The notes under the pieces were generated by a model. The model saw nothing but the letters and a program-made list of their open reading frames with translations. It was not told where the DNA came from and searched no databases. Positions 9,701-17,833 of a stretch of 32,215 bases of DNA are shown one piece after another; position 1 is the first letter of the stretch; the number at the start of each line of letters is the position of its first letter. The stretch is from Saprospiraceae bacterium. Lineage in GTDB: Bacteria > Bacteroidota > Bacteroidia > Chitinophagales > Saprospiraceae. The translations under genes and the position numbers were made by a program. The DNA is taken from positions 1-32,215 of the forward strand of contig JADLCC010000170.1 in assembly GCA_020847425.1 (NCBI GenBank), read 5' to 3'.

Positions 9701-10591
9701 TCATTTCACGATTCCTTCGATCCGCACCCCAGTCACTTTTACCTGCGTACCACACTGCCCGTTATCAAGCGCAACGAACAGGTCGTCCACCGGACAAGTA
9801 TGCAGCACATCGAACCGGGCAAAGTCGCCACTCAGGTTTTGCTGCACGGATTGTACGCCTGGCAGCGCGCGCAATGCCTGCCCGATACGGTCGAGGCCTA
9901 TGGTATCGGCTCCGGAAATCTGCAATGCCGTTTGTGTCGCATGGCGTGGTTCCCCGCCACTGGCAGCGGCTCGCAACGTATCGAGTTCCGACACCAGCCA
10001 AGCCGCCGTGTCAAGCACGGCCTTGCGGGCCGCTTCGCGCATTGCCCTGGTTTTGAAAACCGAGTCGTCGTCCGTACCCTTGCCTGCCTCTGTCGCGTCG
10101 CCTTCGAAGTCACCGGAGTACAATATCGCGGCTGTGGGGATGTAGATTACAGAGACCCGAAAGCTGATGTGGGCCTTCGTCAGTTCCGTCAAGCCACTGC
10201 CGGTCCGTCTTAGCAGGGAGAAACTGCTCTTCCTGTCCACCGCTCGCCGGTTGAACTCGGCCAGACAGATCGTCACTAGAAACTGGGGAGTAATAGCAGC
10301 GGGGACTTCGGTCATAGGCCACTCCGGCACAGGGTTGCGCTTGAGCACCCGGAAGCAACTGGTCTCGGTCAGCGCATCGCTGAGCATCAGACACAATTGA
10401 TTGGCTGCCAATTGACTGACGCCAGGCGTCGACACCTGGGCATCGCCCATCGCTACCCGAACACGCGAGTCGAGCGGGCTGCCTTTGCAAGGCGACAGGC
10501 CAGATGAAGCAGCGGGCTGCTGCGCACTGACGGGCGAAGCCGGCAGGATGGCGCACATCAGAACGGAAAGCAAGAGGGAGCGGAAGGGCAT
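9701..10591 (-). CDS. Secreted CsgG-like protein
   Basis: A 296-residue protein. The open frame extends 84 codons upstream, but the start at 10591 opens directly on a signal peptide (MPFRSLLLSVLMCAILPASPVSAQ) and avoids overlap with the divergent CHAT gene. The region after the signal peptide (RVRVAMGDAQV, then LCLMLSDALTETSCFRVLKR) matches the start of CsgG/TolB-like domains, in which a V-A-V-x-D strand is followed by a helix and an RF-x-V-x-R strand. Further matches are a central FLVTICLAEF strand and a later FRVSVIYIPTAAILYSGDFEG strand pair. The last ~80 residues form a separate alpha/beta segment (IGQALRALPGVQSVQQNLSG) similar in style to small ferredoxin-like domains. CsgG proteins form outer-membrane secretion pores; whether this one does is unknown. 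Confidence 0.7.
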   Translation of the reverse strand: MPFRSLLLSVLMCAILPASPVSAQQPAASSGLSPCKGSPLDSRVRVAMGDAQVSTPGVSQLAANQLCLMLSDALTETSCFRVLKRNPVPEWPMTEVPAAITPQFLVTICLAEFNRRAVDRKSSFSLLRRTGSGLTELTKAHISFRVSVIYIPTAAILYSGDFEGDATEAGKGTDDDSVFKTRAMREAARKAVLDTAAWLVSELDTLRAAASGGEPRHATQTALQISGADTIGLDRIGQALRALPGVQSVQQNLSGDFARFDVLHTCPVDDLFVALDNGQCGTQVKVTGVRIEGIVK

Positions 10592-10742
10592 ACGTTGTGG
10601 CAGTTGCGTTTCCTTTACAGAGTGCGCCGTTTGACGAAAAGTACCGCAGCGGTTTATTTCTCTTCTTTTTTTCTCAAAAAAAATATTCCAGGTACCTTTT
10701 GCCGCTGAAACCGCTCTCATGCTCTTAAAAAACACTTCACAC

Positions 10743-13298
10743 ATGAAAAAAACACGTTTTTTCCTGCTCCTGATTCTCTGCTTGGCATCAGCCGGGGCCC
10801 ACGCCCAGTGGACGACTGAAAAAATCACTCGGCTGATGGACACCCTCCAGACCCCTTTCTCCCAGAACCCAAACGGCAGTCTCTCTACAGAGATGAGCGC
10901 TCATCTGAACCAGGCCATCCATTGGCTACAACCGCCCACCGACAGCCAGACGACCTTTTTGTTGAGCGCTCTGCTGTACTTCCGCTCCAACGACTTCATC
11001 GCGCAGGGAAATCTGGCTGGAGCACAGAAAGACATTGACGCAATCAAAGGCTACATTGTCGCGCCATACCAGGACAGCCTCTTTTTAGACTTGCTCGGCT
11101 CGGCCTGGGAGATGGAACACATCAACTTCGCCAATTTCCAGTTCGATTTTATGCGGTCGAAGCGAGCGGCCGACACGGCGCTCATCTGCTACGAAAAATG
11201 CAATAACCGGCTCGCTGTGGCCCGCACCGAAGCCAATCTATCCTTCCTGTTCGCCAACTGCGGACGGTGTACAGAAGGCCTGAACAGAACCAGGGATGCC
11301 AAGACCACCTACAATACGCTCAGCCTGGCAGCCAAAAACCAAGATCCTTCCTTCGTGCTGTACCTGCCCTACACCACCGGCGTAGCCTGGATATGCATGG
11401 CCGACAGCCTGCGCTTGGTCGGGGAAAGCGAAGCGGCCAATGCGCACTATAAAAATGCAATAGCCCTCTACGACGCCGGACTGGCCGATTACGACCGTAT
11501 TGATGAAGCGTATAAACGACCCGATATTCCGGCTGTCTTCGATTTTACGATCGGCCGCGCCTGCCTTTACGCAATGCCACAAGATCCTGTCCGGGCGGCC
11601 GTTCACCTCACCCGGGCCGTCGAGACCTTTAATGCTTTGCAGAACACCTATCAGGAGGGCCTGGCCCGCGTCATGTTGGGCTGGGCCACCGTGCTGAACG
11701 GGCAGCGTGAAGACGGACTGCAACACATTGTTAAAGGAATGAATATCCTTGGCTGCACCGCAACAACAATAGAGGGAGCGTCGGGGCTCCCTAAAAATGC
11801 TTATAACACCTTTATTCTGGGAGCCTTTATGATAAAAGCCGCTGCGCTGCGCTACTTGCACGTCACCGGCCATCGCGATCGCGACTATTTGAAACAAAGT
11901 CTGGTAGACCTCGAAACGGCAGGCGACATACTCCGCGACATGCAATCCAGGGTGGGCGACAGCAGGGACCGCGCTTCAGTCGAACTGGCTTCCGGCACGT
12001 TCGGGCAGGCTTTCTCCTACGGCGCTGTTGTCGCCGCCGAACTTTACGATTCCACCAAGCAGCCCGACTACCTTTCCCGCGCCCTTGTTATGGCCGATCA
12101 GGGCAAAAACTTTACCCTCTGGAACTACCTCCGCCAATCTACGCTGAACCCCAACATTGGCATACCTAACGACACCGTGGCAAAAGTCCCCCTTGCGCTG
12201 ACCCAAAGCCTGCTGGACGACAGCACCGCGCTGTTGGAGTATGTGCTGGTACCGAACAACAGGAGTTTGGTCATCTGGGTCACGCGCACCGAGGCAGGGG
12301 TACATTTTTTTGAACCATTTCCCAAATGGAAGCGACAAGCGGAAGCGTACGCAGATGCGCTCCAAAACCTGAGCGATCGAAATCGTCCAACAACCCTTGA
12401 TGATTTCTGGAAAGCTTCGGTCCAGCTGCGGGCCATACTGCTGGACCAAGAATTGTTGAAAAAATTTAAGCCTTCCATTAAGCATTTCGCCATCGTGCGC
12501 GACAATGTGCTCTGGCGGGTGAATTTCGACCTGCTGGCCCGGCAGCAACTACCCGATTCAGGCAACTATCGTTATCTGATCGAAGACTGCGCGACCTCCT
12601 ACCCCTACTCCCTCAACGCGCTGCGGTTGCCTTACAAAGAAGTCCTCCGGCAGGAAGGAGAACGGGGGCCGGGCCTGGAGGCTTTCACCGCCAACTACGG
12701 TATTCAGCCGGTCACTTGCGCCCTTGGAGGCAAACCCCTGGAGGATTTGCCCGACATGTGCGACACCGCCAGTCAAGTGGTGAAGGCCTGGGGCAAGGGC
12801 GCAAAACTGACCCCATCAGCGACTCCTGAACAATTCAAAGCCAACCTGCGGGCAGCCGACATTGCGCTCGTGGTAATGCACGGCTGCATTGCACCGGAAC
12901 AATCGCCCATGGAATATAAATTAGTTTTTTCCCAGGAGCAGAGTTTGACGGTGGAAGATATTTACAAGATTAGGCCAGTACAGGCGAGACTGATCTTCAT
13001 GGGCGCGTGCAACACCGCATGGGGGCGCTTGTTGCGGGGTGAAGGGCAGGCCAACATCAGCCGGGCCTTTGCTTTTCTGGGCTGCCCCACCCTTGTCAGC
13101 GCTATCGAACGTGTGTATGACACGGAAAATGCCCCGATCATGAAAGACTTCTTTGAGCAGTTCAAAAAGGGGCACACCGCTGCATACTCCTTGCAACAGG
13201 CCAAGATCGCGGCCCTGAAGAAAGGTCATTCACCGGAACGCTGGGGTAGCCTGCTCTGTCTTGGCAACGGTATGGTACACATTTCGCAAGGGAAATAA
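10743..13298 (+). CDS. Secreted CHAT-domain (caspase-like) peptidase with TPR-like N-terminus
   Basis: An 851-residue protein. I start at the ATG at 10743 because it begins a signal peptide (MKKTRFFLLLILCLASAGAHAQ); an in-frame ATG at 10719 would add eight residues. The N-terminal ~450 residues are helical and Ala/Leu/Tyr-rich, as in tetratricopeptide repeats. The C-terminal ~250 residues are a CHAT domain, a caspase-like cysteine protease fold. The presumed catalytic His is in VVMHGC (codon at 12879) and the Cys in FMGACNTAWG (codon at 13008), with the usual WGSLLCLGNG-type ending. A secreted CHAT protease is unusual, since many are cytoplasmic effectors. It is divergent from the CsgG-like gene and convergent with the anti-sigma-like gene. 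Confidence 0.87.
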   Translation: MKKTRFFLLLILCLASAGAHAQWTTEKITRLMDTLQTPFSQNPNGSLSTEMSAHLNQAIHWLQPPTDSQTTFLLSALLYFRSNDFIAQGNLAGAQKDIDAIKGYIVAPYQDSLFLDLLGSAWEMEHINFANFQFDFMRSKRAADTALICYEKCNNRLAVARTEANLSFLFANCGRCTEGLNRTRDAKTTYNTLSLAAKNQDPSFVLYLPYTTGVAWICMADSLRLVGESEAANAHYKNAIALYDAGLADYDRIDEAYKRPDIPAVFDFTIGRACLYAMPQDPVRAAVHLTRAVETFNALQNTYQEGLARVMLGWATVLNGQREDGLQHIVKGMNILGCTATTIEGASGLPKNAYNTFILGAFMIKAAALRYLHVTGHRDRDYLKQSLVDLETAGDILRDMQSRVGDSRDRASVELASGTFGQAFSYGAVVAAELYDSTKQPDYLSRALVMADQGKNFTLWNYLRQSTLNPNIGIPNDTVAKVPLALTQSLLDDSTALLEYVLVPNNRSLVIWVTRTEAGVHFFEPFPKWKRQAEAYADALQNLSDRNRPTTLDDFWKASVQLRAILLDQELLKKFKPSIKHFAIVRDNVLWRVNFDLLARQQLPDSGNYRYLIEDCATSYPYSLNALRLPYKEVLRQEGERGPGLEAFTANYGIQPVTCALGGKPLEDLPDMCDTASQVVKAWGKGAKLTPSATPEQFKANLRAADIALVVMHGCIAPEQSPMEYKLVFSQEQSLTVEDIYKIRPVQARLIFMGACNTAWGRLLRGEGQANISRAFAFLGCPTLVSAIERVYDTENAPIMKDFFEQFKKGHTAAYSLQQAKIAALKKGHSPERWGSLLCLGNGMVHISQGK

Positions 13299-13310
13299 CG
13301 GAGGGCTTTC

Positions 13311-13393
13311 ATGCGCTGTTGTGTCAAAATGTCTGGTATAAAATAATCCGTAGCAGACAATTTTATGTCAGACATTTTGACACAACAGCGCAT
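13311..13393. repeat. 83-bp perfect inverted repeat between convergent genes
   Basis: Arms of 25 bases (13311-13335 and 13369-13393) are exactly complementary and flank a 33-base loop. The left arm begins ATGCGCTGTTGTGTC. The structure fills almost all of the 101-base gap between the convergent CHAT and anti-sigma-like genes, so it could act as a two-way terminator. The stem is much longer than usual for a terminator and has no clear T-tract, so a small non-autonomous mobile element (MITE-like) is an alternative. No convincing target duplication is visible. Confidence 0.8.
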
Positions 13394-13399
13394 TGCCGC

Positions 13400-14338
13400 T
13401 TACCTCAAAAATGGCTTGGCCGCATTCGGGTACTTTCGCAACACCTCCGCTGCTTCGGTCAAATGCCCCGATTTGGCAAGCGCCATCGCTTGGTGCTGGG
13501 CAAACTCCTCGCGGGTCATAAAGTGATGAATATCCATCATAAAAGACGGTTGCCGCTCAATGGCTGACAGCATGTTACTGGCATTGGCGCACTCCTTCCG
13601 GGTGCCATAGTGGTAGATTTTGATCAGCGCCTGGCAAACCGGGGCAGTGGCGCGGCCAGGTGGCAAAGTGTCCAATATCTTGTGCGCTTCGTCGTATCGA
13701 AAAGCATAGAAGGCTGTTTCCCAAGGAGGCTCGTCGGATGCTGCCGTAGAGTTCCTTTTTTTGAGAAGAATGGCAATGTTCCGGAGGGTGTCCTCCATCT
13801 CAGATTTTGGCAGCGCAGCCATCGCCCCAGCGGCGACCAGAAAACGGTCGGGAAGGGGTACGGGCGATTTGCCTGTTTCCTTTACAAGCGGTTGCAGCGC
13901 AGCCAGCGAATCCCTGCGCTGCTGCTCTTGCGCCTGCCGGATCGAATCTTTGACGAACGCTGCCTGCTTGATGGAGTTCTCGCGTTGTTGCGCAACAATG
14001 TCTGCCTGCTGCTGCCCTTGCCGGTAATCCTGGTACGCCATCCTTCCAGTCCAAAATAGTACGCCAACCATAAAGGCCGCTGCCGCCCATTTTATCCATC
14101 CCCGCAATGTCCTTGCGTCCCCTCCCGGTTTGTTTTCCTGCTCCCACTCAACGAACTGTTTCCTGTATTTTGCGGCAGCCTCGTCGCGCTGTTCGGCCCG
14201 CTCGCGCTTGAGCCGTTCCACGCGCTCCCGGAGTGCGGTGTCGGAGTCTAATTGCGTCTCGAAATCGGCGGCTTCTTCATCGGAGAGGGTGTTGTCGAGC
14301 CAGGCGCTGATGGTGTCGTTTGTATATTGCGGTGTCAT
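13400..14338 (-). CDS. Anti-sigma-factor-like protein with one membrane segment and TPR-like C-terminus
   Basis: A 312-residue protein. The open frame extends 114 codons further upstream, but that part only reads the sigma-like gene in another frame. The ATG at 14338, 14 bases after the sigma gene stop, starts a sensible protein. Residues 1-45 (ISAWLDNTLSDEEAADFETQ) have the anti-sigma/zinc-finger-like pattern seen in ECF anti-sigma factors, without the Cys/His zinc ligands. A charged linker is followed by a membrane helix at about 81-100 (WIKWAAAAFMVGVLFWTGRM), a coiled coil at about 105-155, and a helical repeat region near 190-312. The layout fits a membrane anchor that holds the upstream sigma-like protein, with the C-terminus in the periplasm. 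This is inferred from architecture and operon position. Confidence 0.75.
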   Translation of the reverse strand: MTPQYTNDTISAWLDNTLSDEEAADFETQLDSDTALRERVERLKRERAEQRDEAAAKYRKQFVEWEQENKPGGDARTLRGWIKWAAAAFMVGVLFWTGRMAYQDYRQGQQQADIVAQQRENSIKQAAFVKDSIRQAQEQQRRDSLAALQPLVKETGKSPVPLPDRFLVAAGAMAALPKSEMEDTLRNIAILLKKRNSTAASDEPPWETAFYAFRYDEAHKILDTLPPGRATAPVCQALIKIYHYGTRKECANASNMLSAIERQPSFMMDIHHFMTREEFAQHQAMALAKSGHLTEAAEVLRKYPNAAKPFLR

Positions 14339-14352
14339 TTTTTGAAGAAAAG

Positions 14353-15732
14353 TTAGGTTTTGTTTTTCTTGGCTGCTACCAGGCAAGATTTCACATGTTT
14401 TTCGGCCTCCTCCCGGTAAGCGCGGACGGCCTGCTCGTCGAGTTTCAGTTTTTGGGCAATCTCGCTGTCTTTCGTGCCGTCCAGGTGGAGCATATAAATC
14501 GTTTTGAGCGGCTCGGCAAGTTTTTGGGTACAGACGCGACGTTCGGCCTCCTCCCGGTAAGTACGCACGTCTTGCTCCTCCAGTTTCATCTTTTTGGCGA
14601 TCTCGCTGTCTTTCATGCCGTCCACGTGGAGGAGGTAAATCGTTTTGAGCGGCTCGGCGAGTTTTTGGGCATACATGCACTTCTCGACGAGGTCTTTGGC
14701 TTGAACCTTGTGGTTCTTCACAGTTTGTTCATCGAGTTTCAATTGATCGACGATCTCCTTGTTTGAATAGCCTTCCAAATGCAGCAGATAGGTTGTTTTG
14801 AGGTGATCTTTGAGTCTTTCGGCGCAAGCCTCCACCATGCTTGAAGCGCCATCGACGGGAGTGTGGAGTGCCGGTGGATTGCGCTCTTCCAAATGGTTCA
14901 GCCGTGTTCGTTCTTCCCGCTGAATTTGTCCTCCCCATTCATTTTGTGTGTCAATTGCTCGCTGCCGCTTTTCAGCCATTTTGCCCCATTCATTTTGCCC
15001 TATTCTGTACAGGTATTTTTCCAGCGTTTTTTCCAAAAAAACGCCGCTTTTGTTGATCAATTGGTTGTGAAAATGGGACGCCGCGATGAGGCACACATCC
15101 TCTGCATCTTGCTTGGTTCCCTTATTATTTAATACATAATGAGCGATACCGCCCACCAGGTTTGTCTGGATGTGAGTTAGCGCCAAACGCTCCCACACGC
15201 CGCCCATCTCTACGGCTGCGAGCAGGGTTTCGTCCTGCAAATGTTTCAGAATATGCCATTCTTGCAGTTCAAATATTTTTTCCATGTTTAAGATACGTCG
15301 CCGCATCCGTTCCACACCGGCTGTAAAAACCGCTTCTGCAGTTTGCAGCGCGTTACTGACGGGAGCGGTTAGTTTTTCGCGCCAGTGCTTGCGGATGTAC
15401 GCAACCGCGCGTTCGTCAGTACTGTCTTCCTCTTTTTTTAAAAGCGACACCAGCGCTTCATCCACTACGCAACGACACAAATAGCCTTTGAAACCATCGG
15501 CTTTCAGGTGTATGGTATTGGCCTTAGCCAAACGATCCACCCGCGCCATCGTTTTTGACAATGTTTCATCGGCCTCTTTCCGGGTGCCGCCCATCTCAAA
15601 TACCGACCCGGCCAGATCGCTGCGCCAGTTTTGGTAAATATGCTTCCAGGTGGCTTGGCGCTGCCGGCCGCCGGCCCGAATGTCGGCGATCAACTGATCG
15701 TCGCTGGGGGAATGGGGAATGTTTCGCTTCAT
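14353..15732 (-). CDS. Composite sigma-70-like protein with duplicated region-2-like and triplicated region-4-like parts
   Basis: A 459-residue protein, over twice the usual ~190 residues of an ECF sigma factor. Residues 10-100 read like sigma region 2 (DDQLIADIRAGGRQRQATWKHIYQ, then GFKGYLCRCVVDEALVSLLKK). Residues 168-280 look like a second, diverged copy (ETLLAAVEMGGVWERLALTH, then TKQDAEDVCLIAASHFHNQL, then LEKYLYRIGQNEWGKMAEKR). The C-terminus has three consecutive region-4-like helix-turn-helix units at about 309-350, 359-400 and 407-448, each with LKT-Y-LH-G-S-EI-KL-EQ-V and linked by KLAEPLKTIY. The last two are nearly identical. It probably binds RNA polymerase and promoters. The anti-sigma-like gene follows 14 bases downstream. 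Confidence 0.8.
   Translation of the reverse strand: MKRNIPHSPSDDQLIADIRAGGRQRQATWKHIYQNWRSDLAGSVFEMGGTRKEADETLSKTMARVDRLAKANTIHLKADGFKGYLCRCVVDEALVSLLKKEEDSTDERAVAYIRKHWREKLTAPVSNALQTAEAVFTAGVERMRRRILNMEKIFELQEWHILKHLQDETLLAAVEMGGVWERLALTHIQTNLVGGIAHYVLNNKGTKQDAEDVCLIAASHFHNQLINKSGVFLEKTLEKYLYRIGQNEWGKMAEKRQRAIDTQNEWGGQIQREERTRLNHLEERNPPALHTPVDGASSMVEACAERLKDHLKTTYLLHLEGYSNKEIVDQLKLDEQTVKNHKVQAKDLVEKCMYAQKLAEPLKTIYLLHVDGMKDSEIAKKMKLEEQDVRTYREEAERRVCTQKLAEPLKTIYMLHLDGTKDSEIAQKLKLDEQAVRAYREEAEKHVKSCLVAAKKNKT
14403..14684. repeat. 141-bp tandem direct repeat inside the sigma-like gene
   Basis: Two adjoining, highly similar 141-bp (47-codon) units start near 14403 and 14544, each beginning CGGCCTCCTCCCGGTAAG on the plus strand. 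They encode the second and third region-4-like helix-turn-helix units. The first unit of the protein is more diverged and offset by 51 codons. The unit length is a multiple of three, so copy number can change without breaking the frame. Confidence 0.85.
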
Positions 15733-15781
15733 AGGAGTGACGAAGGGGAGAAAAAGTACCTCGGAACGAAAAAATCAAGTA

Positions 15782-15789
15782 CAAAAATA
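15782..15789 (-). promoter_or_regulatory. Candidate promoter -7 box for the sigma-like operon
   Basis: TATTTTTG on the minus strand matches the Bacteroidota -7 consensus TAnnTTTG and lies about 50 bases upstream of the start at 15732. A matching -33 element is not clear, so this is tentative. Confidence 0.35.
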
Positions 15790-16001
15790 CATATTTTTAA
15801 GCATCTGCTTTTTCTGGATCACCAGCGCCGAGAAAAAGATAAAACCTCAAAAATCGTCACTATTCCAACTGGAGAATATTCGCCGCTACGATGGGAATTT
15901 AGGTGAAGTTACTGGCAATTTTCTCAAATAAAAAGATGGGTATAGGCGGCTCCTCGCCGAACATCCCTTCAGTCTTTAGATACATACGAAAAATAACTCT
16001 A

Positions 16002-17349
16002 GTGGTACGATTTTCAAGTGAGATATAAGTTTTATTGGCAAAGTGGTTTTCCATTGTAAGTCCATTTGAAAGGTTTCGCCATTGTTTTATTGAAGTATTC
16101 GATAAAATGTTCAATTTGTTCTTTGAGGTCTTGTATGGAGGTGAAGTTTCCAAACCGGAGTAATCTTTTAGTGAGTATGCCAAACCAAATTTCCACTTGG
16201 TTGAGCCATGAACAATGCTTTGGCGTGTAGACAAAGTAAACCGGGTGCGTGGGGTCCGTCAAAAAAGCGGCTCTTGTTTCCATATTTTTGAGGATTCCGT
16301 CTTTCCCTTTTTTACCCAGGTCTGCTTTTTCGGTGCCAATAATTGCTGCAATCCAGCGAACCATTGCTTCTGATTGGTGGGTGTTGAGGTTGTCCAAAAC
16401 GATGCACCATTTTTTGATGGCCGGGTCGCTTTCTGCGGTCTTTTGGAGATGTTGTTGGAAATCCTCTTCATTTCGGGTTTCCCCTATCGTTGGACAAAGT
16501 ATCCCGCCCTTGACAACATCCCAGTTTGCAATCAGGCATTGGGTGCCGTGCCGGGTGTACTCGAACTCCCGCTTGCGGGTCTTGCCATAATCCAGCGGCA
16601 GATCAGGAGCATTTCTTTCCAGTGCCTGAATGCCTGTTTTTTCATCTACGCTGATTGTTTTGACACCTTCCATTTCCCATTTCTGGGGTGCTTGCAGGTA
16701 GACTTCACAAATACGCGAACATCCTGCCCTAAGTTCTTCGGGTGTGCAGCCCGGGTTCATCCACCCTTCCGTTTTGTGCGGCTTTACGTCGCTCTCCTTT
16801 TAAAAAAAGCCGCACTTGCGACTTGCTGATGCTGCTCACAATGCCACGCTTCGCAGCCTTGTCGGCTATTTCCCTCGGCGTCCACTCGCTTATTGGACGC
16901 CCGCTTTCCACCGGGGCTTCAAGAGCAATGGCGATGATTTGGCAATATTGCTCCGCCGTAAAAATAAATGGCGCTCCGCTTCGGGGCGCGTCTGCCAAGC
17001 ACTCCCGTATCTTTCGTTCCATATCCCGGCTGAAATGATCCCCACCCTTTGTTTCAATGGCTGAAAACGCCTCACCGTAGGAAATCCACCGCAAACGCCA
17101 ACGTTTGGCCTGTTCTTGAGTAACACCCAAGGATTTTGCCACTTTCGTATTCGCGCTACCTTTGTTCATTTCCAACAGCATTCGGCTCCGTTCAATTTCG
17201 CGAATACTTGAGGTCGTTTGACGGCTTATTCGTTCCAGTATGCTGGTTTGAAGTTCGCTAACTACTATGCGAGGACTCTTCGGTATGGGGATAAGTCAAT
17301 TTTTCGAAGCAAGGTAGAAAACTTATATCTCACTTGAAAATCGTACCAC
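16002..17349 (-). mobile_element. IS630-family insertion sequence
   Basis: A 1348-bp element with perfect 32-bp terminal inverted repeats (16002-16033 and 17318-17349, beginning GTGGTACGATTTTC). It is flanked on each side by TA (16000-16001 and 17350-17351), the target duplication typical of the IS630/Tc1-mariner group. Its single transposase coding region runs leftward and is split by a frameshift. The perfect ends suggest recent insertion. It sits between the sigma-like operon and the nuclease genes and appears to interrupt only intergenic DNA. Confidence 0.92.
16032..17286 (-). pseudogene. IS630 transposase, reading frame shifted and no standard start codon
   Basis: The N-terminal half (helix-turn-helix: KVAKSLGVTQEQAKRWRLRW) is read in one frame from before 17181. 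The DDE catalytic half (16032 to ~16760: TISVDEKTG, LDNLNTHQSE, YTPKHCSWLNQVE) is read in the +1 frame. The join is at an A7T4 run (plus strand 16798-16808); dropping one A there restores a continuous protein, LFLKESDVKPHKTEGW into MNPGC. The HTH homology extends upstream of the first ATG at 17181 (SIREIERSRMLLEMNKG), but no ATG, GTG or TTG lies in that stretch; an ATA at 17286 is the only start-like codon near the expected position. The split may be programmed frameshifting or slippage, as in some IS elements, or inactivation. The end at 16032 lies inside the left terminal repeat. Confidence 0.8.
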
Positions 17350-17412
17350 TAGGCTTTGTACTGTGCCACTAGGTCCTGGTTGTATTTCGCAACATAGTGC
17401 CAATATAACAAT

Positions 17413-17812
17413 TTACTTCTTCCGGAACCTCTTCCGAAACGTTTCCGGCCTAACCGCCCGTCCCTTCTCCCCCCAGAGCCCAATCTTCTGCTCCTTCGCA
17501 TACGCCTGAATCTTTTTCATCAGGCTATTCGCCCTCGCGTTTTTCTGCCCCGTCCGGTACGAGGCCCAGCCTTTGGAGACGATATACTGCGCCAAATCGA
17601 GCGTATCGGTTGTTTGTCCCGGATTTTTTGCGGTGAAGATAATTTCACATACCGGGCGCTTGTACACATCGGAATACTGGTATTTGACGAGCACCGGTTG
17701 GCCTTTGATGAGTTGGCGGGCGCTATCGGCTGCGGTGCAGCCGTAGGGATTTACAAAATCACGTTCGGAAAAAGCGCGCTTAAGCGCACACATCATAGAG
17801 GCGTACCCAAAC
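17413..17812 (-). pseudogene. Decayed duplicate of the staphylococcal-nuclease-like gene
   Basis: Residues from DSARQLIKG to the end closely match the intact gene that starts just upstream (SDVYKRPVCEI, TTDTLDLAQYIVSKGWA, LMKKIQAYAKEQKIGLWG). Upstream, the match continues in a different frame: codons 17780-17812 read VWVRLYDVCA then stop, against VWVRLYGVDAPE in the intact gene. The conserved Arg-containing catalytic loop is therefore out of frame, its D-A-P-E is lost, and the whole signal peptide and DGDS region is missing. An open frame from 17823 exists but would make a protein lacking the active site. This is a tandem duplication followed by 5' truncation and frameshift. Confidence 0.8.
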
Positions 17813-17833
17813 TCTTTGCCCAATACAACAGCA

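Noticed and set aside
10592-10843. Longer start for the CsgG-like gene
   Set aside because: It would overlap the 5' end of the CHAT gene and place the signal peptide 84 residues inside the protein.
14339-14680. N-terminal extension (114 codons) of the anti-sigma-like open frame with repeated Arg/Gly-rich sequence
   Set aside because: It is the tandem HTH repeat of the sigma-like gene read in another frame; the downstream ATG at 14338 begins the real protein.
15899-16234. Open frame of 111 residues on the minus strand in the IS region
   Set aside because: It reads the end of the transposase in a wrong frame and crosses the left terminal repeat.
17367-17376. Second copy of an IS-end-like string (tGCCACTAGG) just outside the IS630 right end
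   Set aside because: Only ten similar bases and no further match to the terminal repeat; could be chance.
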